64,000 nucleotides of DNA. Source: Cocos nucifera (Eukaryota; Streptophyta; Magnoliopsida; Arecales; Arecaceae). The notes under the pieces were generated by a model. It made no database searches. It saw nothing but the letters and a program-made list of their open reading frames with translations, and was not told the origin of the DNA. Below are positions 33,547 through 46,659 of the stretch, piece by piece (positions within the stretch are counted from its first letter, which is position 1; every line of letters begins with the position of its first letter). A program made the position numbers and the translations under genes. The stretch spans positions 62,001-126,000 of the forward strand of contig QRFJ01000493.1 of NCBI GenBank assembly GCA_006176705.1, read 5' to 3'.

Positions 33547-35200
33547 ATCTCCCACTTGCACTAAATCCAATTGCCCTTATATTTTAATCCCATATAATCA
33601 AGGTGGCGATCAAACAGTTGCAGTGGTAAAGCCTTAGTGAATGGGTCTGCTATGTTGTTCTTTGTGTCAACTCATTCTATGACTACATCTTATCTTTCAA
33701 TAATTTTATGAACGAGATGGAAGCATCTCAGAATGTATTTGGATTTATGATAAGGTCTTGGTTCCTTTGCTTGAGCAACAGCTTCGGTATTATCATAGTA
33801 AAGTGGTACTAGATTCTTAATTTCAGGAATAACACCTAATTTAGTGATGAACTTTTTCATCTAGACAGCTTTCTTAGCGGCTTCACTTACAGCTATGTAT
33901 TCTGCTTTAGTGGTTGAGTCAACTACAGTTGATTGCTACTTAGTACTCTTTCAACTTACTGCTCCACCATTTAGAGTAAAGACATACCCTAAAATGGATT
34001 TGCTATCATCTGGGTCTGATTGAAAATTAGAGTCAGAATATGCTTTTGATTTAAGATTAGAACCACCATATACTAGAAAAATATCTTTAGTCCTTCTCAA
34101 GTACGTAAGAATATTTTTCATAGGTTTTCAATGATCCTCTCCTGAATTAGCTTGAAATCTACTTGCAATGCCTAAAGCATAAGCAACATCAGGCCTTGTA
34201 TATAACATGGCATACATTATTGATCCAACAGTCGAAGCATAAGGAATAGAACTCATTCTATTTCTCTCTTTAGGTGTCTTTGGGGACATCTTTTTAGACA
34301 GATGTATGTCTTGACTCATGGGTAAATAACCTCTTTTACTCCCATCCATACTGAATCTTTTCAGTATTAAGTCAATGTACCTTGATTGAGATAAGCCTAG
34401 CATCCTCTTAGATCTATCTCTATAGATCTTTATTCCTAGTATATAGGATGCTTCTCCCAAATCTTTCATGAAAAACTTATTTGATAGTCATAATTTGACT
34501 GATTGTAACATTGGGATATCATTCCTAATGAGGAGTGTGTCATCTACATACAGAACTAAGAAGACTATGGTTCTCCGACTAATTTTCTTGTACACACATG
34601 GTTCATCAATATTCTTGATAAAACCAAACTCTTTTACTATTTTATCAGAATGGATGTTCTAACTCCTTGATGCTTGCTTTAATCCATAAATGGATCTCTT
34701 AAGCTTGCATACCTGATTTGGTCTCTCATTTGACTCAAATCCCTCTAGCTATGACATATAGACCTCCTCCTTAAGGAAATCATTAAGGAAGGCAGTCTTT
34801 ACAATCATTTGCCATATTTCATAGTCATGGTATGCTGCTATGGTAAGCATAATTCGAATAGATTTGAGCATGATAATAGATGAAAATGTTTCATCATAAT
34901 CAATCCTCTGTTTTTGCCTAAAACCCTTAGCCACCAATCTGGCCTTATAGGTTTCAATTTGACCATCAGCTCCAATCATTTTCTTAAAAATCCATTTGCA
35001 TCCAATAGGGTTTATATCCTCTGGTGCATCCACCAAAGTCCATACTTTATTGGTGTGCATGGATTCCATTTCAGATTGCATGGCAGCTAGCCATTTGTAA
35101 GAGTCCTTACTTTTGACTGCTTTCGTATAGGTCAGAGGTTCATCATTCTCAATGACTTGGGCTTCATTGTTCTCAATAATGAACCCATACCTCATAAGTA
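33547..35200 (-). pseudogene. Element B reverse transcriptase and RNase H remnant
   Basis: RNase H lies in ~33560-33960, read in pieces (the STTKAEYIA block near 33905). 34128-34469 is the RT thumb region (MKDLGEASYILGIKIYRDRS, RPDVAYALGIASRF). The catalytic strand near 34530-34560 is frameshifted. 34749-35195 holds the RT start: MHTNKVWTLVD, GCKWIFK, GFRQKQRIDYDETFS. No intact frame. Confidence 0.85.
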
Positions 35201-36600
35201 TATTTCGTACTCTTTTAGACCTACGGATAGGAGTTATGTGTTCTAGTTCTTTTATGTGATTATTTGGTTAAAAAATTTTTATTTGTTTTTCTTGAACTTC
35301 ACTAAGTTCAATATTTCTGCCACTGCCCTTTTCTAGGATAAATTTCTTTTCCATGAAAGTGGCATGCCTACTTACAAATACCTTTTGTTCAGTAGGATGG
35401 TAGAATAAATATCCTATACTATTTCTAGGATATCCTATAAATAGACATCTGTCTGATCTAGCATCAAGTTTATATCCAAAATTTCTTTTGACATATGCTG
35501 GACAACCCCATATCTTAAGATACTTAAGATTAGATTTTTTACTTCTTCATATGTCATATAGAGTACTAGATACAGATTTAGAAGGTACTCTATTCAAGAT
35601 GTAAATTATAGTTTTCAGGGCATGGCCCCAGAAGGAAATAGGTAATTCAGTGAAGCACATCATGGACCGTACCATATCTTGTAAGGTATGATTTTTTCTT
35701 TTGGCTACACTATTTAATTATGGTGTATAAGGAGGTGTCCATTCAGAGAGAATCTCTTTAACTTTAAGATAGTCAAGAAACTCACTAGATAAGTATTCTC
35801 CTCTCCGATCAGATCGAAGGATTTTTATTCATTGTCCAGTTTGTTTTTCGACCATACTTTGATACTCTTTAAATTTATCAAAGGCTTCTAATTTGTGTTT
35901 CATAAGATACACATATCCAAACCTAGATAAATCATAAGTGAATGTTATAAAATAAGAGTATCCTTCTCTAGCTTGAGTTATCATAGGACCACATACATCC
36001 ATATGTACAAGTTCTAATAACTCATTTGTCCTTTCTCCATGTCCACTAAATGAAATCTTGGTCATTTTACCCATGAGGCGTGATTCACAAGTTTCTAATG
36101 ATTCATAATCAAAAGGATCAAAGAACTTTTCTTTGTATAACTTGTTAATCCTAGCCTCACTAATATGACCTAATCGACAATGCCAAAGTAAAGTATTATT
36201 TATGTCATCTCTCTTACGTTTTTCATTTGCATCAATATGAAAAATATTGTCATCCAAACATAGAGTCAACAAACCATTGCTAAATATGCCAAAATAAATA
36301 TTTTCATTAGAATATTTGATCGAGCAACCTTCGCTCGTTACATTAAGACTATAACCTTATTTTAATAACAAGAATATAGATATAATATTTCTAATGATCT
36401 TAGGCATATAATAATAATTTGTAAGCTCTAAGATCTTTCCATAAGATAACTTCAATATATTTGTCCCTATAGCTTCTGCTGGGATAGACTCTCCTCTAGT
36501 GCCAAAGAGCTTGAAGTCATCTTTCTTCAAACTCTTAATTTTCTGCAGCCCCTGCAAAGATTTGTAGATATGAAAACCACAACCGATATCTAATACCCAA
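35201..36600 (-). pseudogene. Element B protease and integrase remnant
   Basis: 35829-36272 encodes LLWHCRLGHI (zinc-binding pre-integrase block), LVHMDVCGPM (first catalytic Asp) and YFITFTYDLSRFGYVYLMKHK. Protease starts near 36600 with WVLDIGCGFHI and continues in 36357-36557. The TGC after the catalytic Asp-Ile-Gly follows the copia pattern. The end of integrase (35200-35830) is shattered. Confidence 0.82.
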
Positions 36601-37474
36601 GAATTTGAAATGAAGAATTTAATGATAATATAGTATGTATCTCATACATATCTTTTGGTGCATTATTTGCACCAGACTTCACGGTTGCAAGATAAGCCTT
36701 GCAATTTCTCTTCCAATGACTTATTTTACCGTAGTGAAAATTGATCGTCTGTCTGAAGACCTTTTTTCCCTTTTTCTTCTTATTTATACTACTTTTAGGG
36801 TTCAACCTTCTCTTTGAACCCGTTTTGCCTGCCTTCTTCTTGGAGATCCCATCCATAAGAAGAAGAGGAGCCTTATCTTTCTTGATATGGCTTTTTTGCT
36901 ATTTTGAGCATATTTAATAGCTCAGACAAGGAAGAATTTAGTTTGTTCATGTGATAGTTCACGACAACTGAGAAAATAATTTTAGGAGTGATTGCAGGAT
37001 CAAATCCTGACTTAACTCTCCATCCATAACAAAACCTAATTGACTTAATCGAGTGATTAGGTTAATTACCATCAAAACATGATTTTGTACGGATGTTCCT
37101 TCTATCATTCTTGTATGAAATAATTGCTTAGATATCTCATATCTAGCAGTCCTACTATGCTCTCCATAATGCTCTTTTAGATTGAGCAATATGGATTGAG
37201 TGTCCATGCCATCATGCCGCCTCCGTAATTCGTTATTCATAGAGACAAGTATGATGCATTTGATAGTAAGAAAATCATTTTGCCACATCTTGTATGTGGA
37301 CTTATCTTCATCTGTGGCATCATTTCCTAGTGGCTTAGGATCAAGGGCATCAAGAATATAGGAGAGTTTTTCTTAACTGAGTACTATTTTTAGGTTTCTC
37401 AACCAGTCAACATAATTTTGATCAATCAATTTATTTGGATCCAAAATTGAACACAATGAAAGTGAAGAAGCCAT
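36601..37474 (-). pseudogene. Element B gag remnant
   Basis: ATG at 37474 opens MASSLSLCSILDPNK, followed by an early in-frame stop after IVLS. 36959-37288 has SMNNELRRRHDGMD and the copia gag middle; 36590-36856 has a damaged zinc knuckle (FHYGKISHWKRNC, first Cys residues lost). Confidence 0.82.
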
Positions 37475-38583
37475 TTAATCTACATAATAAAGAACAATAT
37501 ACAAGCAAACAACTCACGATGACAAACATAATTAAATTAGGACTTGAATTTAATTATGTCTTCTACTATTTAATCAAAAAATCATAACCCTCTTATTGAT
37601 TTTCTTAGTGAGAATAAGATCCTAATTCCTTATAAAAGGTCTTGTGGTTGTACAACAAACCTGTTATAAGTTCAAAGGTAGGAAACTCTTTCTAATTGCA
37701 TTTTATGCAACTCTTAAAAAACTTTTGCCTCTAAAACATTAATGGCCTTGTGTTAGCACAACAAACTTTAATATTTTAGTTTAAATAGAATCCTTTATTT
37801 CTATACAATCAAAATAAAATATGACTACTTTTATGGTTACACAATAAAGTAGTACATTCAAAATGCTGTAAGCATCTCAATGCACTAAATTAATATTACA
37901 TCATTCTCCATGATAGATCTTGTGGTTACACAACAAAACTAATATGATTCTAGACATAATAAGAACCTAGTATGAAGGAAGGCCTTAATATAGTGAATAA
38001 ATACTAAGCATTTCAATCTAGAATTAAATTAATCAAATCGGCCAGGTAAGTGGGAGAGAAGTGGGAGTCCCTCTGTTGCTTTTCTTAGACACCAATAAAT
38101 TGGCCAAGTTAGACAACAAAATCAATTAAAAAATCATGTTCTTTTTACCAATCACGAACTATTTATCCTAGACACCGATTGATCAATTAGACATCTCGAT
38201 TGATATAGCTATAGATTAATTACACTACAACTTAATATAATTTTTAAAGAGGGATTTAAAAGGTCTCGATGCACATTCTAATTTAAATCAAACTAAATGC
38301 CTAATAGCATTAATTATAATAAAATTTATATATATCTATTAACATGTATAATAATTTTAGGACAACCATCATTATATAGTGAATACTTTCCACTATATCA
38401 GGGCAACCTTTACAGAATAATATATACATCATAATCTTATTATGATAAATAAAAGAATATGTTCTCATCATATAAATAACATGCAAATAAACAAAAAAAA
38501 AATATCATACTTTTTTTTTGTGCCATTATATTATAAGCAAAGCATTATATGATTTAACCGAATAAGATTTGCTTTGATACCAT
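37475..38583 (-). other. Element B leader and primer-binding site
   Basis: About 1.1 kb of untranslated leader. The primer site at 38571-38582 is TGGTATCAAAGC on the minus strand, complementary to the initiator-Met tRNA end. Confidence 0.75.
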
Positions 38584-41082
38584 TGATAGGAATGGTGGAT
38601 AGGGTGGAAGCATGGATTTCAAAGCAAAAACATGAAATCATATAAACCATACCCGAACCCTAGGACTACCTTATTAGCAATTAAATCATATAACATGCAT
38701 TTGTAATATAAAAGAAAGTATTAGAACATACCTCTTATCGCTAAACCCTAAATTGACCCTGATCGTTGGTAGCAGTCCATCAGGGGTTCCACCAGGTGCC
38801 CACGTATTCACCCTCCAACATTGATCCATACAGAGACTTGATCAAGACACCAGCACCTCTGATTTATATAATTAGAGTTCTAATAATAAAAACTTTAATT
38901 AAAAGGGCAAGACCTTCTTTAGCCTTTATGTCACCTTCCTTGCCTCTCCTTATCTATCTTTTTTTTTCTTTATCTTCTTAATTTTTGTTCCTAATCTCTT
39001 AGTCTTAAGATGACTTCTTGTCCTTATAAGGACAAGGTCTAGACAAGAGAAGGAAAGAAAGAAAAATTGGACAAAAAGAAACTCTGGTAAGAAAGAAAGA
39101 TAATCTTCACCTCTCTTAGACTCAAGGTATGCACCCTTATTTATAATGTACGTAAGGGTGCCAACACAATTTCTCGTGCCCTTAGAAAAAAAATCTCATG
39201 TCCCTTCAGCCAATCTCATGCCTTATCAGAAAATAATGAGATGTAAATTTAGTCCAATAGGTGCTTTAAAGCAGAAGGACTCTTGGACTAATTCTACGTA
39301 AGTTATTTACGAAGTGTCGCAATATTTCATCATTGGCACCATCCTTTTCATCCATTAGATCAGATAAAAGGGCCATCCAATGGCTCTAAAAAGGGATTCC
39401 CATTCAGCAAGAAGGTGAGAAGATGATCTTTGAATGGTCAAAGTCCCAAGGAACTTTGACTTGGTCCAAGAGGCATCAAGAAGGAGTGGGCGGCATGGAG
39501 TCCTAGGTGGCAAGGAGTCTTGGGCGACAAAGAATCCAAGGCGATAAAAAATAAAAAGAAAATGGAGTTTTTAACTTGTAAAAGGACTCTTTATCACCCC
39601 ATATTAGATGTCCATGCCTATTCAAAATTTTTACGTGACATAACAAATGGGAAAAGTCAAAGAAGGTAGGCGCCAACTAATTCTATGCGCCAAAAAATGC
39701 TTTGCACATGAAAGACTTCCCATGCGCAAGAGAGAGATTCTCTGGCACATGAAATTCAGGTATGTGACACCCCAACTAAAGTTCAATCAGTCTAGGTTAA
39801 TCCAATTCAAGACCAAATCCTATTTGGCTCAAATCAGATCTTAATTAGCCCAAATCGGAAGCTGATTCGAATTCAATTCTAATCTAGGTGCTAGGGTTTG
39901 CTACATGTGCTAGCATGTTCATCTTGGAAATATGGTCTAATCCAATTAGACCCTTAATTAACTCCTTTTGTATGTGACCCATTGGGTTTCACATCTAACC
40001 AGTAGTGAGTCTGGGTGTGATTTGACCTAATCTGGTTAGAACTCAACCAAACCAATTTAGGTCAAAACTAGCCAACCCAATTTGACTTAATTTAGAACAC
40101 TTTCTAATTTAATGATCAAATTAAAATTTTAATTTGATCGAACCCACAAGACATGATTGACGTCTAGCAACATATCATGACTTTTCAAAAGATGTAAAAT
40201 TTGATAGAAATACCAAAAATACCCTTTAGTGAAAATTACCATGCAACTAGATCCTTCGATTTCCCTGCATCCTGAATATGACTCTGGGTATGGAAATATA
40301 TCAATTCCAATATCATATTCATTTCTCTTTCAATTTTATGATAATAATTTATTTAATAAAACATTGAAAATTATTTCTAATTTTCATCATGCTTTGATCA
40401 AAGTCTTTCTGAATCATCATTTGTTTGAAGCAGGTAGGATGCAATTTTCTCTTACCAGGAGAGATCGATTCCATGTTAACCTACTCACAACCTTCATATA
40501 TATAATCTACCATATCCAGATCATCCCATACATAACTGAGTCATGAATGAGTATGAATCAAAATATGGATTTATATATATATATATAAGATTCTATGGTA
40601 GTTTCAGGTCAAAGGATTACATGCATAAATTCTACTATGAGAACTATCTATTGACATGTAGATAAGACTCTATTAGATATTCTCGATTTGGATCAATTCA
40701 GTGAACTCATTCTCTAATAAGCACCCACATTCTTATATTAGTGTCATACACAAGTTATTGTGAGATCAATCATCCTCTCAATTGAGCATACAAAGAATGT
40801 GCTAGTCTTACCAAAAAACATTGATTCCTAACTCAATATCCCATTGACTAGAAATATTTAAATTAAGAATTTAAGATTTTAGGTCTCACTAGTATGATCT
40901 CATCGTAATTCTAAAACCATAGCTCTAATTTATAGGATTCATCATAATCTTAAATAAATAATAAGACACTGCATATGATGAAATAAATATTTTTATTTAT
41001 TTATTAAAAAAATATCATTACATGAGTTTGGAAAATAAAGAATAGCCCAAAAATTAATTGGCTTGAGGGCATATTCCTTTCA
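38584..41082 (-). repeat. Element B right LTR (2499 bp)
   Basis: Starts TGATAGGAATGG, ends ATATTCCTTTCA. Collinear with the left LTR over its full length. Confidence 0.9.
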
Positions 41083-41087
41083 TGAGT
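41083..41087. repeat. Target-site duplication of element B, right (TGAGT)
   Basis: Pairs with TGAGC at 31036-31040. Confidence 0.6.
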
Positions 41088-42102
41088 CTGATTAGGTCTT
41101 AACTTGATTGATCACTCATGTGACTCGATCTTGATCCAGACTTAATCCTATTAGACTGGTCAATTTAAGCACTCTTGCTTCCATCTAATCGACTCTTGAT
41201 TCGATTTGATCAACCATTAGACCTAATTAAGCTACCCAAGTCCGAACCCAATTGTTTGAATATGTCTTAGATCTAAAAATTCTTAATTTTAGACCTAATA
41301 TATTTCATAATCTTAATTCTTAATTAAGTTTAGGGTTCATAAACAAAACTTGTAAATAAAATTCTAGGATTTCAGGATCTAGGGTTTTGAAGAAAATAAG
41401 TTTTTTGATTTCTGATTAAGGACGAACGTGCAGCACCCCTACACATCATAAGAGCACCCCATCAAGTGGAAGGAGAGGGCATTTAAATCCTACTTCATTC
41501 TTATGATCGGACGGTCAAGAAGAATGTCTTAATCAGAAATATGATGAATCTATAAAACTAGTTAGATCTACATATATATCATATATATAAAATTGATCTA
41601 ACTTAAAAATATATCTTGTATACATCTCATGTATTATATCATGCATATTTTTAGATCTAAATGATCTCATAAATATCTAAAAAGTAGAATTTAGTTTGAT
41701 CATATCAAATTAAATTTATTCAAGATAATTTTGTAGAACTATTCTATAACTAGTCTAAACATGCATCTATCATATCTCATATGGACAAAATTAAATAAAT
41801 TTATTTTTTATTTTTTAAATATAATTATAATATTTATAATATTAAAAAATAGTAAATAAATAGATCTAAAATTATAATTAATTAAATTAAAATTATGATC
41901 ATCCTAGACTACACATAGAATAATTCTATTCCTAGTCTAGTCATGCATCTCATACATTTTAGATCTAGATTATTTAATTTTCTTAATTTTTAATTTTATA
42001 TCTAATCACATCTAATATGATATCTAAAATCATCAAATTATTAGATCAAAATTATATTAAAATCAAATCTGAATAATTATGGAACCTGGCTCTGATATCA
42101 AT
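41088..42102 (-). other. Element A leader, second part, with primer-binding site
   Basis: Continues 30261-31040 after element B is removed. Ends with the primer site at 42088-42100, then two bases before the LTR. AT-rich, no gene. Confidence 0.7.
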
Positions 42103-42802
42103 TGAAGGAAAAACCCTATTTTTTAGGTCAGATTCGTTCAGATCTGATTTGATCAAGAGGAATATTTCAAAATTTTTTTTTCTTAGATACAAATAAAATC
42201 CAAGACTGATTTTATTAATCTAATAAAATAAAAATAAAAATAAAATAAATTAAATCTAATTTAATTGTACCTTATTATGGGTAATGCTATTATCCTGTGA
42301 TGATCTCAATGTTTGCCTGAGATTCTGGATGTAGCCATGCAAGCATCTGACCTCTACTAGTATTCACTCGGGTAGGACCTGAAGACCTTCTCCTTCTCAA
42401 TCTGTATTCCAAAAATTAGATCTGGATCTGATCTTGATGGTCTTCAAAACACCTTTTAAAGATCGAGTGTTGTCTCTTGCAGTAGTGCTGCCTTCTTCTT
42501 TCTTGTCGCCTTTCTCTTGCTTGGATCACATCAAACTCAAGCCCAAAGCTTCTTGAGCATGGAGAGGAGAGAGAGGATCTAAAGGTGGCATGGAGAGGGA
42601 GGGAGAGAAGCCTTGTGGCATGGGTAAAGGGTAGAGGATCTAAATCCTAGGCGTAGATAGGGTGTATATAGACACTGCTGCGTCATGCAATACCACATCA
42701 TCCTAGCCAATCATGGCTCTTTATGCAATCAGATCTAAATCTAATTGGTGGAACGACATCATATGATCCAATCAGATTAGAGTCCCTCACAAACCTCCTT
42801 AG
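42103..42802 (-). repeat. Element A right LTR, first piece
   Basis: TGAAGGAAAAACCC onward matches 23931-24640. It stops at CTTAG, where the solo LTR begins. Confidence 0.85.
42798..42802. repeat. Target-site duplication CTTAG of solo LTR, left
   Basis: CTTAG recurs at 45071-45075. The intact left LTR reads GCTTAGGTGG at the same place (24635), confirming an insertion. Confidence 0.85.
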
Positions 42803-45070
42803 TGAAGAAAAATCTTGATTTCCCAGACCAGGTTCATTCAGATCTGATCGGATCGAGAGATATATTTTAAAAATTTTTCTTTTTGATCTAGATCAGATCT
42901 AAGATATTTTAGATCTGATCTTTATTATTTTAATAATTAAAATAAATTTAGATAAATTAAATTAAATTTAATTTACCTTAACGTAGGGTAATCCTATTAC
43001 TCGTTGATGATCCTGTATGCAGCGAAAGGTTCTGGATCTAGCCACGCAAGTGGCTGGCCTCTACCGGTATCCACTCGAGCTGGATCTAGAGATCCTCTTC
43101 TTCTCTATCACATTTCCAAAAATTAGATCTGGATCTAATTTGGAGGATCTTCAAAATATCTTTCAAAGATCAGCAGTTGTCCTTTACAGCAGCGCAACCT
43201 TCTAGCTTTCTGTCGCCTTTCTCTCATCTGGATTGCACCAACCAAGATCCTAAACTACTTTAGGCATGGAGAAAAGAGGGAGAAGATGGGCTTGGCATGG
43301 AGGAGGAGAGAACCAGCCTTGGGGCATGGGATTTTTCAATTACCTTTTGAGTTGGGCGTAGGGTCTTATTTATAGACTATGCATGATCCAACTCCTCTTC
43401 TTCCCAACCAATCACAACCCTTTGTGAAATCAAATTTAAATCTGATTAATGGAAATAGAGTCCCTTGGATTCCTCCTTAGATGGTACCTAAGACCAGTCA
43501 AACTTGGTTCTTAGGAGGAGTCTAATTGGAATCCAAAAAGGAGATGGAGTCCCTATCCAATAGGGACTCCTGGGCACCTCCAGCTTGGGCAGACGCCAAA
43601 GGTGGTGTGCGCCCTCCTTCTTGCCAGGTTTTGATAGGGGGACAAGCCCCCACCAGCCCTCCAATAGGTGCGTGACACATGGATAGAAGTCAAAGTGTCA
43701 ATGGTCAACATTTGATCAGTCAAAGGTCAACTTTTGACCAAAGTCAAAGGACGAAAAATGGTAGGTGACCAAAAATGGCAGGTATTGTCTTGTAAAATAA
43801 GACAACCCTTTTTTGATCTGGACAGACTCCAGTCAAACCAAGTGAAGGCCTGTGATCGAGCACAAACTCCTTTGGCTCAGTCAAGACAACTATTTATGAT
43901 AATAAAAGAAGAACGTTAGGTTCAATTGAGTGCTAGCACGATTTTTTTGAATCTAATTGAATCTCATTCAGATCAATTGAACTGGATTAGTTCAATTGAT
44001 GATCACCAAATTCAAACCCTTATTTGTGTGATCCAGTTAGGTTCAGTTCTGTATGGTAATGGGATATGTCATGATCTCTATCATCGACGTTATCGAAACT
44101 CCTTTTGATGGATCAGAACTCTTTTGATTCGAACAGCTAGAATGATCGATCATCTAAATCATTCTAATTGCTCCTAAAATCCATCAGTGGCACCTAGCAG
44201 TATATGGTGGCAACCCATCAGAGCTGAATGTGAACCTCTTGGTGCAATTACCTGTGTGATTAAATTCTTCTATCTTGAGCCCCAATCAGATTAGGATTTA
44301 GGTGAACTCGTCAAACCCTAGTTTCTATCATATGATGTAATCATTTGATTCAAGTCTGATGTGAAAACCTAAATAGAAACTCTTTTTATTTTTTGCTCTA
44401 CCATCTCCATAGGCTTCTGGACTTGATTCTCATGATCCTCATAGGACTGCTCCTCTACCATCGAGGTAGATAGATTCCTTCTTGATGCAATCCAATTCCT
44501 ACAATGAACATGCTATAGCCAACATACACCTCAGGATTCTAATGGCTAGGAGACTGAGTAATGATGTAGTCAAACTATAACACCCTTAAGGTGAACTACT
44601 GATGCACCTCAGATCAAAGAATCAGACACACTACTGCAGCATCGAGTCAGTCATTGATGAGAAGGTAGACTTCCTAATGACTACTCGAGGTGGTCAAGCT
44701 TAGTGCCCTCGTTCTCTAACGAGTACCTGTACTCTCGCTCTGGTGTCTCCACACCGTAGACTCAAGACTCATCTAGTAAAGAGAAAAGATTGTATACCAA
44801 CTTTCTGGATCAATCACCATCCTCGTGATGATCCTATGGTCGAAAGCATTTTATGAGTTAATAATGATTATTCTTGTCTTAAATTTTTCAACTCTTAAAA
44901 ATATGAATTATCATTACCATTAACTCAAAGGATGTATCACAGACACTAAATATACATATGTGATAGAAAATAATCTATTTTATTGATTATAGTTAAAATT
45001 ACAATTTTGCCCCTAGAAGTGTATTGCAAGTGTTAGCCAATTCTAGCTTTTAGGGCACATATATCTAACA
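42803..45070 (-). mobile_element. Solo LTR of the element A family (2268 bp)
   Basis: Starts TGAAGAAAAATCTTG, ends ATATCTAACA, and follows the element A LTR along its length but is a distinct, more diverged copy. No internal region and a 5-bp duplication on both sides, so it is the product of LTR-LTR recombination in a separate insertion. Frames at 43017-43205, 43734-43919 and 43926-44108 are not genes. Confidence 0.88.
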
Positions 45071-45075
45071 CTTAG
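45071..45075. repeat. Target-site duplication CTTAG of solo LTR, right
   Basis: Identical to 42798-42802. Confidence 0.85.
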
Positions 45076-46654
45076 GTGGTCCCAAGACTGGTCAAAGAAG
45101 ACTCTTTGGTGCCATCTTAGTATGAAGCAATAAGCAACTGGAGTCCTATCTGTATGGGACTCCAATCCTTATCCACTTTGGGTGCACACCTCCCTAGGTG
45201 TGCACCCCTTGCCTTTCTTCTATTTAGTAGGGGGGATAAGGGTCAAAGCTCTCTCCTATGGGTGCATGACACATGGGCAGATGTCTAAGTGTCTAAGGTC
45301 AATATTTGACCAAAGTCCAAAGATAAGATTTAGTAGGTGACGAAAAATGGTTGGTGTTGTCTCAAATTTATCTCATGAATTAAGACAATCATTTTCTGAC
45401 CTGGACAAGCTTCAGTCAGACCAAGTAAAGATTTCTGAGTGAGCCTAAATACATTTGGCTCAGTCAAGACAACTTTTAAGGATTGTTGAAGGAGAATATC
45501 AGGCTCAATCGTGTGCTAGCATGATTTTCTTGAACCTAATTGAATCTTATTCAAATCAATTGAACTGGGTTAGTCCAATTGATGATATCCAAATTCAAAC
45601 CCTTATTTGTATGATCCAGTTAGGTTCAGTTTCATATGGTAATGGGATATGTCATGATCTCTATCATCGATATCATCGAAACATCTTCCGATGGATCAGA
45701 ACTTTTCTGATTCAGACAACTAGTATGATCGATCATCCAAATCATTCTAATTGCTTCCAAAATTCACCAGTGACACCTAACAGCATATGGTGGCAACCAT
45801 TAGAATTGAAAATAAATCTCTTGGTGTAGTTACCTATGTGATTAAGTTCCTCCATCTTAAGTCCCGATTGGATTAGGGTTAAGGTGATCTCGTCAAACCC
45901 TAATTTTTGTCATATGAATTAATCATTCGATTGAAGTCCAATATGAAAATTCTAATAGAAACTCTTTCTATTATTTTACTCTACCATGGCCATGGGCTTA
46001 TGGACTTGATTCTCATGATCATCATAGGACTGCTCCTCATCTACCGAGGTAGATAGATCCCCTATTGGTGCAATCCAATTCCTACAATGAACATGCTATA
46101 GCCAACATATACCTTAGGATTCCGAATGGCTAGAAGATCGAGTTATGGTGTAGTCAAACTATAACACCCTCAAGGTGAACTATCGATGCACCTCAGATCA
46201 AAGAACCAGACACACCATTACAACTTCGAACCAGTCATTGACGAGAAGGTAGACTTCCTGATGACTGCTCGAGGTAGTCACGCTCAGTGCCCTCGTTCTC
46301 TAACGAGTACCTGTACTCTCACTCTGATGTCTCTACACCATAGACTCAAGACTCATCTATCCTAAAGAAATGATCATATACCAATCTTTCGGATCAATCA
46401 CCATCCTCATGATGATCCTACGGTCGGGAGCATTTTATGAGTTAATAATAAAAATTTATGTCTTAAATTTTCAACTCTTGAAAATATAAAATATCATTAC
46501 CATTAACTCAAGAAATGTATCACAGATACTTTTAAATATACACTATGATAGAAAATAATCTATTTTATTATTTATAATTAATTTATAATTTTGCCCTTAG
46601 ATGTATTTTATAAGTGTTAGTCAATTCTGGCTTCTAGGGCACACATATCTAACA
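45076..46654 (-). repeat. Element A right LTR, second piece
   Basis: GTGGTCCCAAGACTGGTCAA onward matches 24640-26219, ending CATATCTAACA. Confidence 0.85.
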
Positions 46655-46659
46655 TATCT
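46655..46659. repeat. Target-site duplication TATCT of element A, right
   Basis: Identical to 23926-23930. Confidence 0.75.

Larger units (their letters stand above)
31041..41082 (-). mobile_element. Copia element B (nested in A)
   Basis: A complete structure of 10,042 bp: LTRs 31041-33546 and 38584-41082, primer site TGGTATCAAAGC on the minus strand (38582-38571), purine tract GCAAGTGGGAGAT next to 33547. Coding order is gag, protease, integrase, RT, RNase H from right to left. LTRs look about nine-tenths identical or better. Multiple stops and frameshifts. Confidence 0.9.
23931..46654 (-). mobile_element. Copia element A (nested in C, host of B)
   Basis: LTRs 23931-26219 and 42103-46654 (the latter interrupted by a solo LTR). 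The internal region 26220-42102 is interrupted by element B at 31041-41082. Primer site on the minus strand is TGATATCAGAGCC (42100-42088), close to the initiator-Met site TGGTATCAGAGC; the purine tract is CATGTGGGAGTT at 26220. RNase H, reverse transcriptase, integrase, protease and gag follow from left to right on the plus map. An Angela/Tork-like copia placement is tentative. Confidence 0.87.

Noticed and set aside
32687..40546. Frame MKITMQLDPSISL present in both LTRs of element B (32687-32977, 40229-40546)
   Set aside because: Retained because the LTRs are copies of each other; no domain or independent evidence of coding.
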